The position numbers and the translations under genes are program-made. Shown piece by piece: positions 7,893 to 15,978 of a stretch of DNA of 64,000 bases. How positions within the stretch are numbered: the stretch's first letter is position 1; every line of letters starts with the position of its first letter. The DNA is taken from contig SAAJ01000001.1 in NCBI GenBank assembly GCA_009929485.1, forward strand, positions 1-64,000, read 5' to 3'. Source of the stretch: Negativicutes bacterium. Its GTDB lineage: Bacteria; Bacillota; Negativicutes; Anaeromusales; Anaeromusaceae. The notes below the pieces were generated by a model that saw nothing but the letters and a program-made list of their open reading frames with translations, did no database searches and was not told the DNA's origin.

Positions 7893-9122
7893 ATGGCTTT
7901 TCTTGTGAAAAAATTTGGCGGCAGCTCCGTGGCGACCGCAGAAAAAATTCAGGCAGTGGCGGAGCGTATAATTCGGACTAAAGAAGAACAAGACCGTGTA
8001 GTTGTTGTTGTATCAGCCATGGGAGATACGACCGATGAGTTGATCTCTTTGGCGCAAAAAGTATGCGGCGCGCCGTATTCGCACGCTAGAGAGCTTGACC
8101 AGCTTTTAACGACAGGCGAGCAAGTATCTATTGCCCTATTGGCCATGGCGCTGCGCAGTAAAGGCTGTCCCTCCATTTCGCTCACAGGACCGCAAGCGGG
8201 TATTGCGACAACAGCGGTGTCCTTAAAAGGAAAGATTCGTCGTATTGAACCAAAGCGAGTGCTCGCAGAGCTGGATAAAGGCAAAGTTGTAGTTGTTGCC
8301 GGTTTTCAAGGATTGGCTGAGACTGGGGATATTACCACGCTGGGACGAGGCGGGTCGGATACATCGGCCGTGGCCTTGGCAGGCGCTTTGCAAGCAGACG
8401 TGTGCGAAATCTTGACCGACGTAGACGGGGTGTATTCGGCGGATCCTCGTATTGTGCCTTCGGCAAGAAAAATGAAAGAAATTACCTATAATGAAATGCT
8501 GGAAATGGCGCGTCTCGGAGCGGTAGTTATGCAGCCGCGGGCCGTGGAAATGGGTAAAAATTACGGCATTCCCATTCATGTGCGCTCTACTTTTACGGAA
8601 ATTGCAGGAACGATTATTAGGGAGGCATACACCATGGAAGAGAAAGAATGTGCCGTTCGCGGCGTAACACATGATACTCATGTAGCCAAGGTAGCGGTAT
8701 TGGGAGTACCAGATCAGCCGGGAATCGCCCATTTGATTTTTTCAGCGCTGGCTCAAGCTAATATTGATGTGGATATGATTGTACAGAGCATACGCACGAA
8801 TGAAAAAGGAATTATTGATATGGTATTTACGATCGGACAAGATGATGCTGCGCAGACAAGGATATTGATGGAAGAACTTGCGCTTGCACAAAATTTTGGA
8901 GGTGTGGAAATTGACGAGGCAGTGGCGAAGGTATCCATTGTCGGCGCTGGAATGTACGGCAGCCCGGGGGTAGCGGCTAAAATGTTTGGCGCTTTGGGAA
9001 GTATGGGGATCAATCTAGAGGTAATCAGTACTTCGGAAATCAGCGTTTCTTGTTTGATTCGTGAAGAAAGAACGAAAGAAGCGGTTAATGCAGTGCATGC
9101 GCTCTTTTTTCCGGATAAGTAA
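7893..9122 (+). CDS. lysC: aspartokinase (lysine/threonine pathway)
   Basis: Phosphorylates L-aspartate, the first step to lysine, threonine, methionine and diaminopimelate. 409 residues: an amino-acid kinase domain (about 1-245) with KKFGGSSVAT at the N-terminus and TTLGRGGSDTSA in the ATP site, then two ACT regulatory domains (about 265-335 and 345-405). Length and layout match Bacillus subtilis aspartokinase II, which is lysine-inhibited. AGAGGAGG precedes the ATG. An internal start gives a separate beta subunit (see 8634). The terminator at 9161 suggests a single-gene unit. Confidence 0.95.
   Translation: MAFLVKKFGGSSVATAEKIQAVAERIIRTKEEQDRVVVVVSAMGDTTDELISLAQKVCGAPYSHARELDQLLTTGEQVSIALLAMALRSKGCPSISLTGPQAGIATTAVSLKGKIRRIEPKRVLAELDKGKVVVVAGFQGLAETGDITTLGRGGSDTSAVALAGALQADVCEILTDVDGVYSADPRIVPSARKMKEITYNEMLEMARLGAVVMQPRAVEMGKNYGIPIHVRSTFTEIAGTIIREAYTMEEKECAVRGVTHDTHVAKVAVLGVPDQPGIAHLIFSALAQANIDVDMIVQSIRTNEKGIIDMVFTIGQDDAAQTRILMEELALAQNFGGVEIDEAVAKVSIVGAGMYGSPGVAAKMFGALGSMGINLEVISTSEISVSCLIREERTKEAVNAVHALFFPDK
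8634..9122 (+). CDS. lysC: aspartokinase beta subunit from an internal start
   Basis: In frame within lysC, the sequence AGGGAGG (8619-8625) stands eight bases before an ATG at codon 248. Translation from it gives 162 residues made only of the two ACT domains. In Bacillus subtilis aspartokinase II and Corynebacterium LysC the beta subunit arises in just this way, from almost the same position. Seen directly: the Shine-Dalgarno site and start. Its use is inferred. Confidence 0.7.
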   Translation: MEEKECAVRGVTHDTHVAKVAVLGVPDQPGIAHLIFSALAQANIDVDMIVQSIRTNEKGIIDMVFTIGQDDAAQTRILMEELALAQNFGGVEIDEAVAKVSIVGAGMYGSPGVAAKMFGALGSMGINLEVISTSEISVSCLIREERTKEAVNAVHALFFPDK

Positions 9123-9160
9123 TCGAACGTTGGAGTGTTTCTTGTTGGATAACTTCTGAG

Positions 9161-9181
9161 GGCCGCTTTGGCGGCCTTTTT
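9161..9181 (+). terminator. terminator of lysC
   Basis: GGCCGC-TTTG-GCGGCC followed by TTTTT. Confidence 0.85.
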
Positions 9182-9284
9182 ACTATATAAGCAAGTCATT
9201 TTCCGGTTTTTTACGTGGATGCTTACTCCATGCGCCTTGCGTGTGTTACACTAAGAAAGATAAATGGAATGAGGAGGAACCACT

Positions 9285-10529
9285 ATGTCATTTTCTTTGG
9301 CCGCATCTCATGCGAAAGGAAAATTTGCTACTGATAATATTTTTGGCGCCAACGCGGCGGCTGTACAAGCGGAAGCTAAAGTAGGCAAGGAAAAAGTAGT
9401 CAATGCGACGATTGGCGCAATTCTTGATGATGAAGGCGTCTTGGCCTGCCTTCCTACGGTGGAAAAAGTTTTTCGCGCATTGCCTACAGTGGATTTGGTT
9501 CGTTATTCGCCCATCCCGGGACAGCCGGCTTTTTTGCAAGCGGCTATTGATATGACCTTAGGGGAGTACAAGCCGGAGGCCTACCTGGACGCAGTGGCGA
9601 CTGCCGGAGGCTGCGGCGTAATTCATCATGCAATCTGGAACTATACGGAACTAGGAGATACTGTACTTACTTCCGATTGGTACTGGGGACCCTATAATGT
9701 GCTTTGTCATGATGCTCTGCGAAAATTGGATACGTTTCAGCTTTTTGATGAGAAGCAAAATTTCAATCTCCAAGCCTTCCAGACCAAGGTTGCAGGTGTG
9801 TTGGCCAAGCAGGACAGCGTACTGATTATCCTCAATACGCCGGCGCACAATCCTACCGGTTATAGTTTGAGTGATACAGAGTGGGATGGCGTGTTGCAGG
9901 TGGCGAAGGAATGCGCGCAAAATCCGGCTAAGCGTATTATTTTGCTGGTGGATGCGGCTTATTTGGAATTTGCCGGAGAAAACAGCGAATGTCGTGCGTT
10001 TTTTAGCAAATTTGGCCAATTGCCGCAAAATTTGCTGACCATTGTCGCTTTCAGCATGTCCAAGGCTTTTACGATGTATGGACAGAGAGTAGGGGCTATG
10101 ATCGGCATTTCTTCTAACAAGGACGTCATTCAGGAGTTTGCGGACATCAATCAATATACCAGTAGGGCTACCTGGTCTAATATCAATACGCCGGCTATGG
10201 CGACGATGGCGACGATTTATCATGACGCCCAGTTAAAAGCGGCGGTGGATGCGGAGCGGCAAAGCTTTTACCATTTGATTCGGGAGCGTGCAGAGACATT
10301 TGTCAATGAAGCTGCCGAGGTTTCTTTAAATATGTTGCCGTATCGGGCCGGTTTCTTTTTATCCATTCCGGCTAAGAATCCGGAGGCTGTCTGTGAAAAA
10401 CTGCAGGAAGACTATATTTTTGCAGTACCGCTTGCCCAGGGCATCCGTGTTGCGGTTTGTGCGGTTCCAGCTTATAAGATTAAAGGCATGGCGGAAAAAT
10501 TCAAGCAAGCTATAGCCAAGACGGAATAA
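9285..10529 (+). CDS. PLP-dependent class I aminotransferase
   Basis: Transfers amino groups between an amino acid and a 2-oxoacid. The 414-residue fold-type I enzyme shows NTPAHNPTG (184-192, Asn contacting PLP), Asp223 in LVDAAYLEF, Lys260 in SMSKAFTMYGQ (Schiff base) and the Arg268 region. It resembles aspartate/aromatic aminotransferases of anaerobic Firmicutes; the specificity is not clear, and being next to aspartokinase is suggestive only. AGGAGGAA precedes the ATG, and a terminator follows, so it is transcribed alone. Confidence 0.9.
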   Translation: MSFSLAASHAKGKFATDNIFGANAAAVQAEAKVGKEKVVNATIGAILDDEGVLACLPTVEKVFRALPTVDLVRYSPIPGQPAFLQAAIDMTLGEYKPEAYLDAVATAGGCGVIHHAIWNYTELGDTVLTSDWYWGPYNVLCHDALRKLDTFQLFDEKQNFNLQAFQTKVAGVLAKQDSVLIILNTPAHNPTGYSLSDTEWDGVLQVAKECAQNPAKRIILLVDAAYLEFAGENSECRAFFSKFGQLPQNLLTIVAFSMSKAFTMYGQRVGAMIGISSNKDVIQEFADINQYTSRATWSNINTPAMATMATIYHDAQLKAAVDAERQSFYHLIRERAETFVNEAAEVSLNMLPYRAGFFLSIPAKNPEAVCEKLQEDYIFAVPLAQGIRVAVCAVPAYKIKGMAEKFKQAIAKTE

Positions 10530-10579
10530 GACAACGGTCGTTTAACGTGCGCATAGCTGAAAAATGGATGTGATTTTAA

Positions 10580-10610
10580 CAACCGAACAGAAATTGTTCG
10601 GTTGTTTCTT
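10580..10610 (+). terminator. terminator of the aminotransferase gene
   Basis: CAACCGAACA / TGTTCGGTTG stem with a TTTCTTATTT tail. Confidence 0.85.
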
Positions 10611-10632
10611 ATTTAGGGTAAACATGGGATTA

Positions 10633-10662
10633 TTGTCTAGGGTGAAGTAAGTATGGTATAGT
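10633..10662 (+). promoter_or_regulatory. probable promoter of the phosphate transporter operon
   Basis: TTGTCT, 18-bp spacer ending in TGG, TATAGT. Confidence 0.6.
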
Positions 10663-10722
10663 AAGAAATGGTGTTATTCATATAAAAATAGAAGCCTTGA
10701 AGAAAAACGGAGGTCTTTTTCT

Positions 10723-11349
10723 ATGTTTTCCCTGAAACCGAAGGAAGATGAGTTTTTCAAGTTGTTTGTGGAAAGTTCTCAATTGTTGAGAGAAGGCGCG
10801 TTAACATTAAAGCGCGTTACGGAAGATCCTACTCAACTATCCGAGAGTATGCGGCAAATCTATGAATTGGAGCATCAGGCGGATGAGGTTAACGATGCCA
10901 TTTTGGATCGGTTAAATCAAACCTTTATTACACCGTTAGATCGGGAAGATATTTATGCCTTGGCCAATATGCTGGATAGCGGCGTAGACTTTATTCATGG
11001 TATTATTGAAAGAATGACATTGTATGGCGTTACGACCCATAAAGCGGGTGCTGAAGAATTAGGACGCTTGCTTGCGGAATGCACGGAAGAAATTGCCAGT
11101 GCCTGCGCCTTACTTGGTAACATCAAAAAAAATCAAGAAAAAATACTAAGTCATGTGCGCATGATTAGTGTCCTTGAAAGCGAAGGAGATCGGTTTTACC
11201 GACAAGAAGTAGCGCGCTTGTTCGAATGTACTCCGGATCCGATTGAAGTGATCAAATGGAAAGATATTTTAGAGTATCTGGAAAACGCCTTGGATCATTC
11301 CGAAGCCATTGCAGACTTGCTAAGAGGGATGGCCATGAAATATGCCTGA
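10723..11349 (+). CDS. DUF47 (PhoU-like) phosphate transport accessory protein
   Basis: A 208-residue all-helical protein of the DUF47/YkaA family, related to PhoU. Members are encoded just before Pit phosphate transporters and are thought to regulate them from the cytosolic side. Features: FFKLFVESSQLLREGA at the N-terminus, the metal-binding-type EADEVND-like segment (EHQADEVND, about 47-55), and TPLDREDIYALA (about 69-80). It overlaps the transporter start by eight bases, implying translational coupling. Confidence 0.92.
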   Translation: MFSLKPKEDEFFKLFVESSQLLREGALTLKRVTEDPTQLSESMRQIYELEHQADEVNDAILDRLNQTFITPLDREDIYALANMLDSGVDFIHGIIERMTLYGVTTHKAGAEELGRLLAECTEEIASACALLGNIKKNQEKILSHVRMISVLESEGDRFYRQEVARLFECTPDPIEVIKWKDILEYLENALDHSEAIADLLRGMAMKYA

Positions 11350-12334
11350 TACATTGCTGATTGCAGTTGTGGTTCTTGCCTTAGTCTTTGATTATATCAA
11401 CGGCTTTCATGATACGGCCAATGCGATTGCTACCTCGGTTTCGACGCGGGCTCTGCCGCCGAGGGTGGCTGTATACATGGCGGCATGTTTGAATTTTGCC
11501 GGCGCTATGTACAGTACTGGCGTGGCTAAGACCATCGGCAGTGATATTGTTACGGCGGCCAGTATGGTAAACGAACCTATCATTATCGCTGCTATGGTAG
11601 GAGCTATTTTTTGGAATTTATTGACTTGGTGGCTGGGCATTCCCAGCAGCTCGTCTCATGCGCTGATTGGCGGTGTTATGGGGGCCGTTATTATTTCGAA
11701 GGGAATGGTAGCGCTAAAGGTTTCCGGTATTGTAAAAATTGTTTTATCCTTAGTTCTGTCGCCGCTGTTGGCGATTGTTTGCGGCTTTTTGGTTATGAAT
11801 GCATTGTTTTGGGCTTTTCGTAAACAAGCCCCAGCACGGGTCAATCACCAATTTAAGAAGCTGCAGATTTTGGCAGCAGCCATGATGTCTTTTGCGCATG
11901 GCTCTAATGACGCGCAAAAAGCGATGGGTATTATTACGCTGGCTTTAGTCAGCGCCGGCTATTTAGATGTGTTTGATGTTCCGTTTTGGGTGAAAGTATC
12001 GGCTGCGTTAGCTATGGGCTGTGGTACGGCTTTTGGCGGGTGGCGTATTATCAAAACAATGGGCGCAAAAATTTTCAAGTTGGAGCCCATTAACGGCTTT
12101 TCAGCAGATATCAACTCCTCGCTGGTTATTTTTTCAGCAACGCTGTTGCACCTGCCTGTTAGTACAACCCATGTGGTTTCCGGCTCAATTATGGGCGTGG
12201 GGGCGGCTAAACGCATTAATGCGGTACGGTGGGGCGTAGCTCAGCAGATGGTTATGGCTTGGGTGTTGACGATTCCGTCTACTGCGCTGGTCAGCGCGTT
12301 GACGTACAAATTCATTGAGGTATTGTTCCTTTAA
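11342..12334 (+). CDS. pit: PiT-family inorganic phosphate transporter
   Basis: Low-affinity phosphate (metal-phosphate/H+) importer in the cytoplasmic membrane, 330 residues with about ten transmembrane segments. The two PiT signature repeats are clear: FDYINGFHDTANAIATSVSTRAL (first) and MMSFAHGSNDAQKAMGII (second), plus GIPSSSSHALIGG and LPVSTTHVVSGSIMGVG, the paired serine/threonine-rich re-entrant motifs. It is co-translated with the DUF47 gene. Confidence 0.95.
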   Translation: MPDTLLIAVVVLALVFDYINGFHDTANAIATSVSTRALPPRVAVYMAACLNFAGAMYSTGVAKTIGSDIVTAASMVNEPIIIAAMVGAIFWNLLTWWLGIPSSSSHALIGGVMGAVIISKGMVALKVSGIVKIVLSLVLSPLLAIVCGFLVMNALFWAFRKQAPARVNHQFKKLQILAAAMMSFAHGSNDAQKAMGIITLALVSAGYLDVFDVPFWVKVSAALAMGCGTAFGGWRIIKTMGAKIFKLEPINGFSADINSSLVIFSATLLHLPVSTTHVVSGSIMGVGAAKRINAVRWGVAQQMVMAWVLTIPSTALVSALTYKFIEVLFL

Positions 12335-12357
12335 TACCCTCTTGAAGGGAGTTTTTC

Positions 12358-14010
12358 ATGATACGCGTGCAACTTACTGATCTGGGGAAAGAAATACCCT
12401 GTCCTAAAAATAGGGCTGTGCGTGATTTGCTTGTGCATTATCCTGGCGATGCGGACAAGGTCTTGGCGGTAAGGATTAACCATGAAGTCAAGGACTTGAA
12501 TACGCTGCTGTTTGAGGATGCAAGCGTTGAATTTTTGGACGTATCCACTATAGATGGAAATCGGATTTATCAGCGTACTTTGTCTATGGTGCTTGTTGTA
12601 GCTGTAAAGGAACTTTTTTTGCAAGATGGCGATGTGAATGTAGAGCATTCGCTGGATGGCGGTTTGTATTGTAAACTGTCAATCAAGCAAGAAGTGGACG
12701 CGCAAATTGTAGCGCGCCTAGAGGCAAGAATGCGTGAGATTGTGGCGCAAAAGCGGCCTATTGTAAAGAAAGTACTGCCTCGTACAGAAGCTATTGAGCT
12801 GTTTGCTGCGGAAAAACTATATGGCAAGGTACTGTTGCTGGAATCGCTGGAAAGAGAATTTGTCAGCCTCTATTACTGCGGTGACACTCACAACTACTTT
12901 TATGGAGCCATGGCTATTAATACGGCGCAAGTCCCTCTTTTTGCGCTGGAGCCGTATCAGGATGGTTTTGTTATGCTCTTTCCATCGCGGGAAGCGCCGC
13001 AGGAGGTGTCTGGTTTTCGGGACCGTCCTAAGCTGGCGAAAGTATTTCAGGAGGCGGAGTCTTGGGGCAGCATTTTGGAATGTACTGATGTTGGTTCGCT
13101 AAATGGTCATTTGGAGCAAGGAGAAGCGGCATCCTTAGTACGCATTGCTGAGGCCTTGCACGAAAAGAAGATTGCCCAGGTAGCCGATTACATTGCGGAG
13201 CATCGGAAAGAAGTGGCACTGGTCTTGATTGCAGGGCCGTCATCATCAGGCAAGACTACCTTTGCGCAGCGTCTCATGATTCAGCTGCGGGTCAATGCGT
13301 TGCGGCCAGTGGCAATCTCGTTGGATGATTATTTTGTGGATCGGTCGCACACGCCGATAGATGAACAAGGCAAGCCGGATTTCGAGGCGATTGAAGCCAT
13401 TGATTTGGAGCTGTTTAATCATCATTTGGAGAGGCTGTTAGCCGGCGAAGAGGTAGAGATTCCTCGCTTTGACTTTCGCACAGGACAAAGAGCATTAAGC
13501 GGGTGGAGAATTCGAATTACTGACAATCAGCCATTGATTATTGAAGGTATTCACGGCTTGAATGAACGTTTGACAGAAGTCGTTCCGCGGGAGAGAAAGG
13601 TTAAAATTTATATCAGCGCCTTAACTCAGCTTTCGTTGGATCAACATAACCGCATTCCGACTACAGATGCGCGTTTGATTCGACGCATTGTCCGCGATCA
13701 CCAATTTCGTTCGCATGATGCCTTGGCTACTTTGCGGATTTGGCCTTCTGTGCGCAGAGGAGAGCATCGTAATATTTTTCCTTTCCAAGAAGATGCTGAT
13801 GTTATGTTTAATTCAGCGTTGATTTATGAGCTAGGCATGTTGCGGAAGCATGCACAGCCTTTGTTGGAAGCTATTGGGCCGGAGCATTCGGAATATAGCG
13901 AGGCGAAACGGTTGTTGAGCTTCTTAGCGTATTTTCATGCGATTGAAGACGATTTAGTGCCGGCCAATTCGATTCTGCGCGAGTTTATAGGCGGATCGTG
14001 TTTTCATTAA
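12358..14010 (+). CDS. TGS-domain nucleoside (uridine-type) kinase
   Basis: 550 residues. N-terminal half resembles the TGS and second additional domains of threonyl-tRNA synthetase (about 1-200, including HSLDGGLYCK); the C-terminal half is a P-loop kinase of the uridine kinase/phosphoribulokinase family with Walker A GPSSSGKT at 293-300 and the segment SLDDYFVDR that follows. Such fusions occur in Firmicutes, Thermotoga and plants and phosphorylate nucleosides or a related substrate; the exact substrate is not certain. AAGGGAG precedes the ATG. A strong terminator follows. Confidence 0.88.
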   Translation: MIRVQLTDLGKEIPCPKNRAVRDLLVHYPGDADKVLAVRINHEVKDLNTLLFEDASVEFLDVSTIDGNRIYQRTLSMVLVVAVKELFLQDGDVNVEHSLDGGLYCKLSIKQEVDAQIVARLEARMREIVAQKRPIVKKVLPRTEAIELFAAEKLYGKVLLLESLEREFVSLYYCGDTHNYFYGAMAINTAQVPLFALEPYQDGFVMLFPSREAPQEVSGFRDRPKLAKVFQEAESWGSILECTDVGSLNGHLEQGEAASLVRIAEALHEKKIAQVADYIAEHRKEVALVLIAGPSSSGKTTFAQRLMIQLRVNALRPVAISLDDYFVDRSHTPIDEQGKPDFEAIEAIDLELFNHHLERLLAGEEVEIPRFDFRTGQRALSGWRIRITDNQPLIIEGIHGLNERLTEVVPRERKVKIYISALTQLSLDQHNRIPTTDARLIRRIVRDHQFRSHDALATLRIWPSVRRGEHRNIFPFQEDADVMFNSALIYELGMLRKHAQPLLEAIGPEHSEYSEAKRLLSFLAYFHAIEDDLVPANSILREFIGGSCFH

Positions 14011-14028
14011 AGGGAATCCTTGTGTTTT

Positions 14029-14070
14029 AAAAACGCGTTCACCGTGAAAAGAAGGGTGAACGCGTTTTTA
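14029..14070 (+). terminator. terminator of the nucleoside kinase gene
   Basis: Perfect 15-bp stem AAAAACGCGTTCACC / GGTGAACGCGTTTTT (14029-14043 with 14055-14069). Confidence 0.9.
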
Positions 14071-14086
14071 TATATGCATTGAAGCC

Positions 14087-14122
14087 AAAAAAAGAAGAGC
14101 TCGCCTAAACGAGCTCTTCTTT
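14087..14122 (-). terminator. terminator of oadA
   Basis: Perfect 13-bp stem 14091-14103 with 14110-14122; the A-run at 14085-14093 gives the U-tail on the minus strand. Confidence 0.9.
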
Positions 14123-14137
14123 GAGGTATAACAGATA

Positions 14138-15511
14138 TTACATCCGGCCGTTAGCTTTGAAGAAGTTGACAGCCACTTCCGGGAAGACGGCATAAGAGAG
14201 AACGTCTTCGATCGGAGGATTAGCATAACCAAGTTCTTGCAACTTAGCTTTCAGTTCATCCATCTGCGGAGGAATCTGATCTGCCGGACGGCAAGTGATG
14301 ATTTCTTCACCGCCGATGATTTTTTCAGCCACTTCGGGGTTAACCGGGCGAATGGTTTTGCCGTATTTACCACGGGCCAAATCTTTTACTTCGCGAGGAA
14401 CTTGAGAATAACGTTCCTGGCCGAAGCTTTGCATCATGACATTAAAGGTTGCCATGGAGCCAACAATCTGGCTGGTAGGCGTAACAAGCGGAGGATAGCC
14501 AAGGTCAGCGCGGACGCGAGGCATTTCTTCAAGCAGCTCGTCGTATTTATCTTCCATACCCTGCTCTTTGAGCTGGTTACGCAGATTGGAAAGCATGCCG
14601 CCAGGTACCTGGAAGGTCAAGACTTTCGTGGAGACGTCAAACGCAGTGTTCAGTTTGAAGTCGTTAGCCAAGGATTTCTTGACGCCAGAGAAATAATCAG
14701 CAACCGGGTACAGGTCTTCTTTTTTCAGACCGGTATCGCGTTCGTGACCTTCGAAAGTGGCGATCAGAGACTCGGTGCAAGGCTGTGAAGTACCCATTGC
14801 AAACGGCGACAGAGCGCAGTCAACAATATCAACACCAGCTTCAGCAGCTTTTAGGTAGGCCATGGAAGCCATGCCGCTGGTGTAATGGCAATGAAGATGA
14901 ATCGGCACGCCAATTTTCGGATCTTCCTTCATAGCTTTAACCAATTTGTATGCTTCGTAAGGAGCAATCAAACCAGCCATGTCTTTGATACAGATAGAAT
15001 CAACACCGCGTTCCACAAGGCTGCGAGCCAATTCCAAGTAGCTTTCGGTGGTATGATACGGGCTGATGGTATATACGCATACGCCTTGGACATGAGCTCC
15101 GGCTTTTTTACCAGCGCGGATACCTGTTTCCAGGTTGCGGATGTCATTAAGAGCGTCAAAAATACGAATAACGCCAATGCCGTGTTCAACCATTTTAGCT
15201 ACGAAAGCTTCCACAACATCATCGGCATAATGGTTGTAGCCCAAGATGTTCTGGCCGCGAAGCAGCATCGAAATCGGAGTTTTGGTAATGTGTTTGCGGA
15301 GCGTTTTCAAACGTTCCCAGGGATCTTCGTTCAGAAAACGAAGGCAGGTGTCGAAGGTAGCGCCGCCCCAAGCTTCTAAAGCCCAGTAGCCTACGTTGTC
15401 AAGGATTTCCAACTGGGGAAGCATATCGGTAATACGCATCCGGGTAGCTGCGAGCGACTGATGGCCGTCACGCAACACAGTTTCCATAATTCTCAGTGGT
15501 TTTTTCGCCAT
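14138..15511 (-). CDS. oadA: biotin-dependent carboxyltransferase (OadA / PycB type)
   Basis: Carboxyltransferase of the oxaloacetate decarboxylase alpha / pyruvate carboxylase B / transcarboxylase 5S family, which moves CO2 between biotin and pyruvate/oxaloacetate. 457 residues. ETVLRDGHQS (metal Asp), the substrate pocket ILGYNHY, the carboxylated-Lys segment SICIKDMAGL and HLHCHYTSG (metal His pair) are all present. The protein stops after the conserved tunnel domain: the C-terminal biotinyl domain of long OadA proteins, with its MKM site, is absent, so a separate biotin carrier is needed and none is in the window. GGAGGAGG precedes the ATG. A promoter and a Rex-like operator lie upstream. 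Confidence 0.92.
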   Translation of the reverse strand: MAKKPLRIMETVLRDGHQSLAATRMRITDMLPQLEILDNVGYWALEAWGGATFDTCLRFLNEDPWERLKTLRKHITKTPISMLLRGQNILGYNHYADDVVEAFVAKMVEHGIGVIRIFDALNDIRNLETGIRAGKKAGAHVQGVCVYTISPYHTTESYLELARSLVERGVDSICIKDMAGLIAPYEAYKLVKAMKEDPKIGVPIHLHCHYTSGMASMAYLKAAEAGVDIVDCALSPFAMGTSQPCTESLIATFEGHERDTGLKKEDLYPVADYFSGVKKSLANDFKLNTAFDVSTKVLTFQVPGGMLSNLRNQLKEQGMEDKYDELLEEMPRVRADLGYPPLVTPTSQIVGSMATFNVMMQSFGQERYSQVPREVKDLARGKYGKTIRPVNPEVAEKIIGGEEIITCRPADQIPPQMDELKAKLQELGYANPPIEDVLSYAVFPEVAVNFFKANGRM

Positions 15512-15687
15512 GAACTGTTACCTCCTCCAAATTATCTGTGCAATGTATGTTTTATCATTGTAGAATAACCACATTTGCCAACGCTGTGTACACGACTGAA
15601 AAGAGTTATGTAAAAGCGCCAGGTACATTTAGTCGTAAATAAATTAAAATGTCTGTGGGTACGCAACAACGATATAACACATTTTTA

Positions 15688-15717
15688 ATTATAGTTTATT
15701 TTCATTAAGGTTGTCAA
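15688..15717 (-). promoter_or_regulatory. promoter of oadA
   Basis: Minus strand TTGACA (15712-15717), 18-bp spacer, TATAAT (15688-15693), both perfect. Transcription would begin near 15681, leaving a leader of about 170 nt with an ACGACT/AGTCGT pairing but no terminator that I can see. The remainder of 15512-15978 is AT-rich and holds no gene. Confidence 0.75.
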
Positions 15718-15728
15718 TCTTTTCACAA
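15711..15728 (-). promoter_or_regulatory. probable Rex operator over the oadA -35 box
   Basis: Minus strand reads TTGTGAAAAGATTGACAA, which differs at one position from the Rex consensus TTGTGAA-N4-TTCACAA. Its right half overlaps the -35 hexamer, a good position for repression. Rex is the NADH/NAD+-sensing repressor of Gram-positive bacteria. The rex gene itself is not in this window. Confidence 0.6.
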
Positions 15729-15882
15729 GTATATAAGTACTTCAGCGGTGGACTTTAAACGAATATTAGTTACAAATAGCTCAAAATAAAATCGAGTAAA
15801 AAGTTTCAAATGATGTGTTTCTTGAGTTGCTTTGTCCCGGAGGAAATGAGGGAATATTGTATACATGGGGCGCTCTGAGATA

Positions 15883-15922
15883 ATTACAAACAAATAGGAA
15901 GCTCTTTAGAGCAATTTGTAAT
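15883..15922. repeat. short interrupted inverted repeat
   Basis: ATTACAAA (15883-15890) and TTTGTAAT (15915-15922) flank a GCTC-TTTA-GAGC hairpin. It lies between the MFS terminator and the oadA promoter; no function is evident. Confidence 0.4.
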
Positions 15923-15944
15923 GCCTGTTATTTTTTTAATGAAA

Positions 15945-15969
15945 AAAAGCTTGGCGAGACCAAGCTTTT
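15945..15969 (-). terminator. terminator of the MFS gene
   Basis: AAAAGCTTGG / CCAAGCTTTT stem; the upstream A-run forms the U-tail on the minus strand. Confidence 0.85.
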
Positions 15970-15978
15970 GAAAGTATT

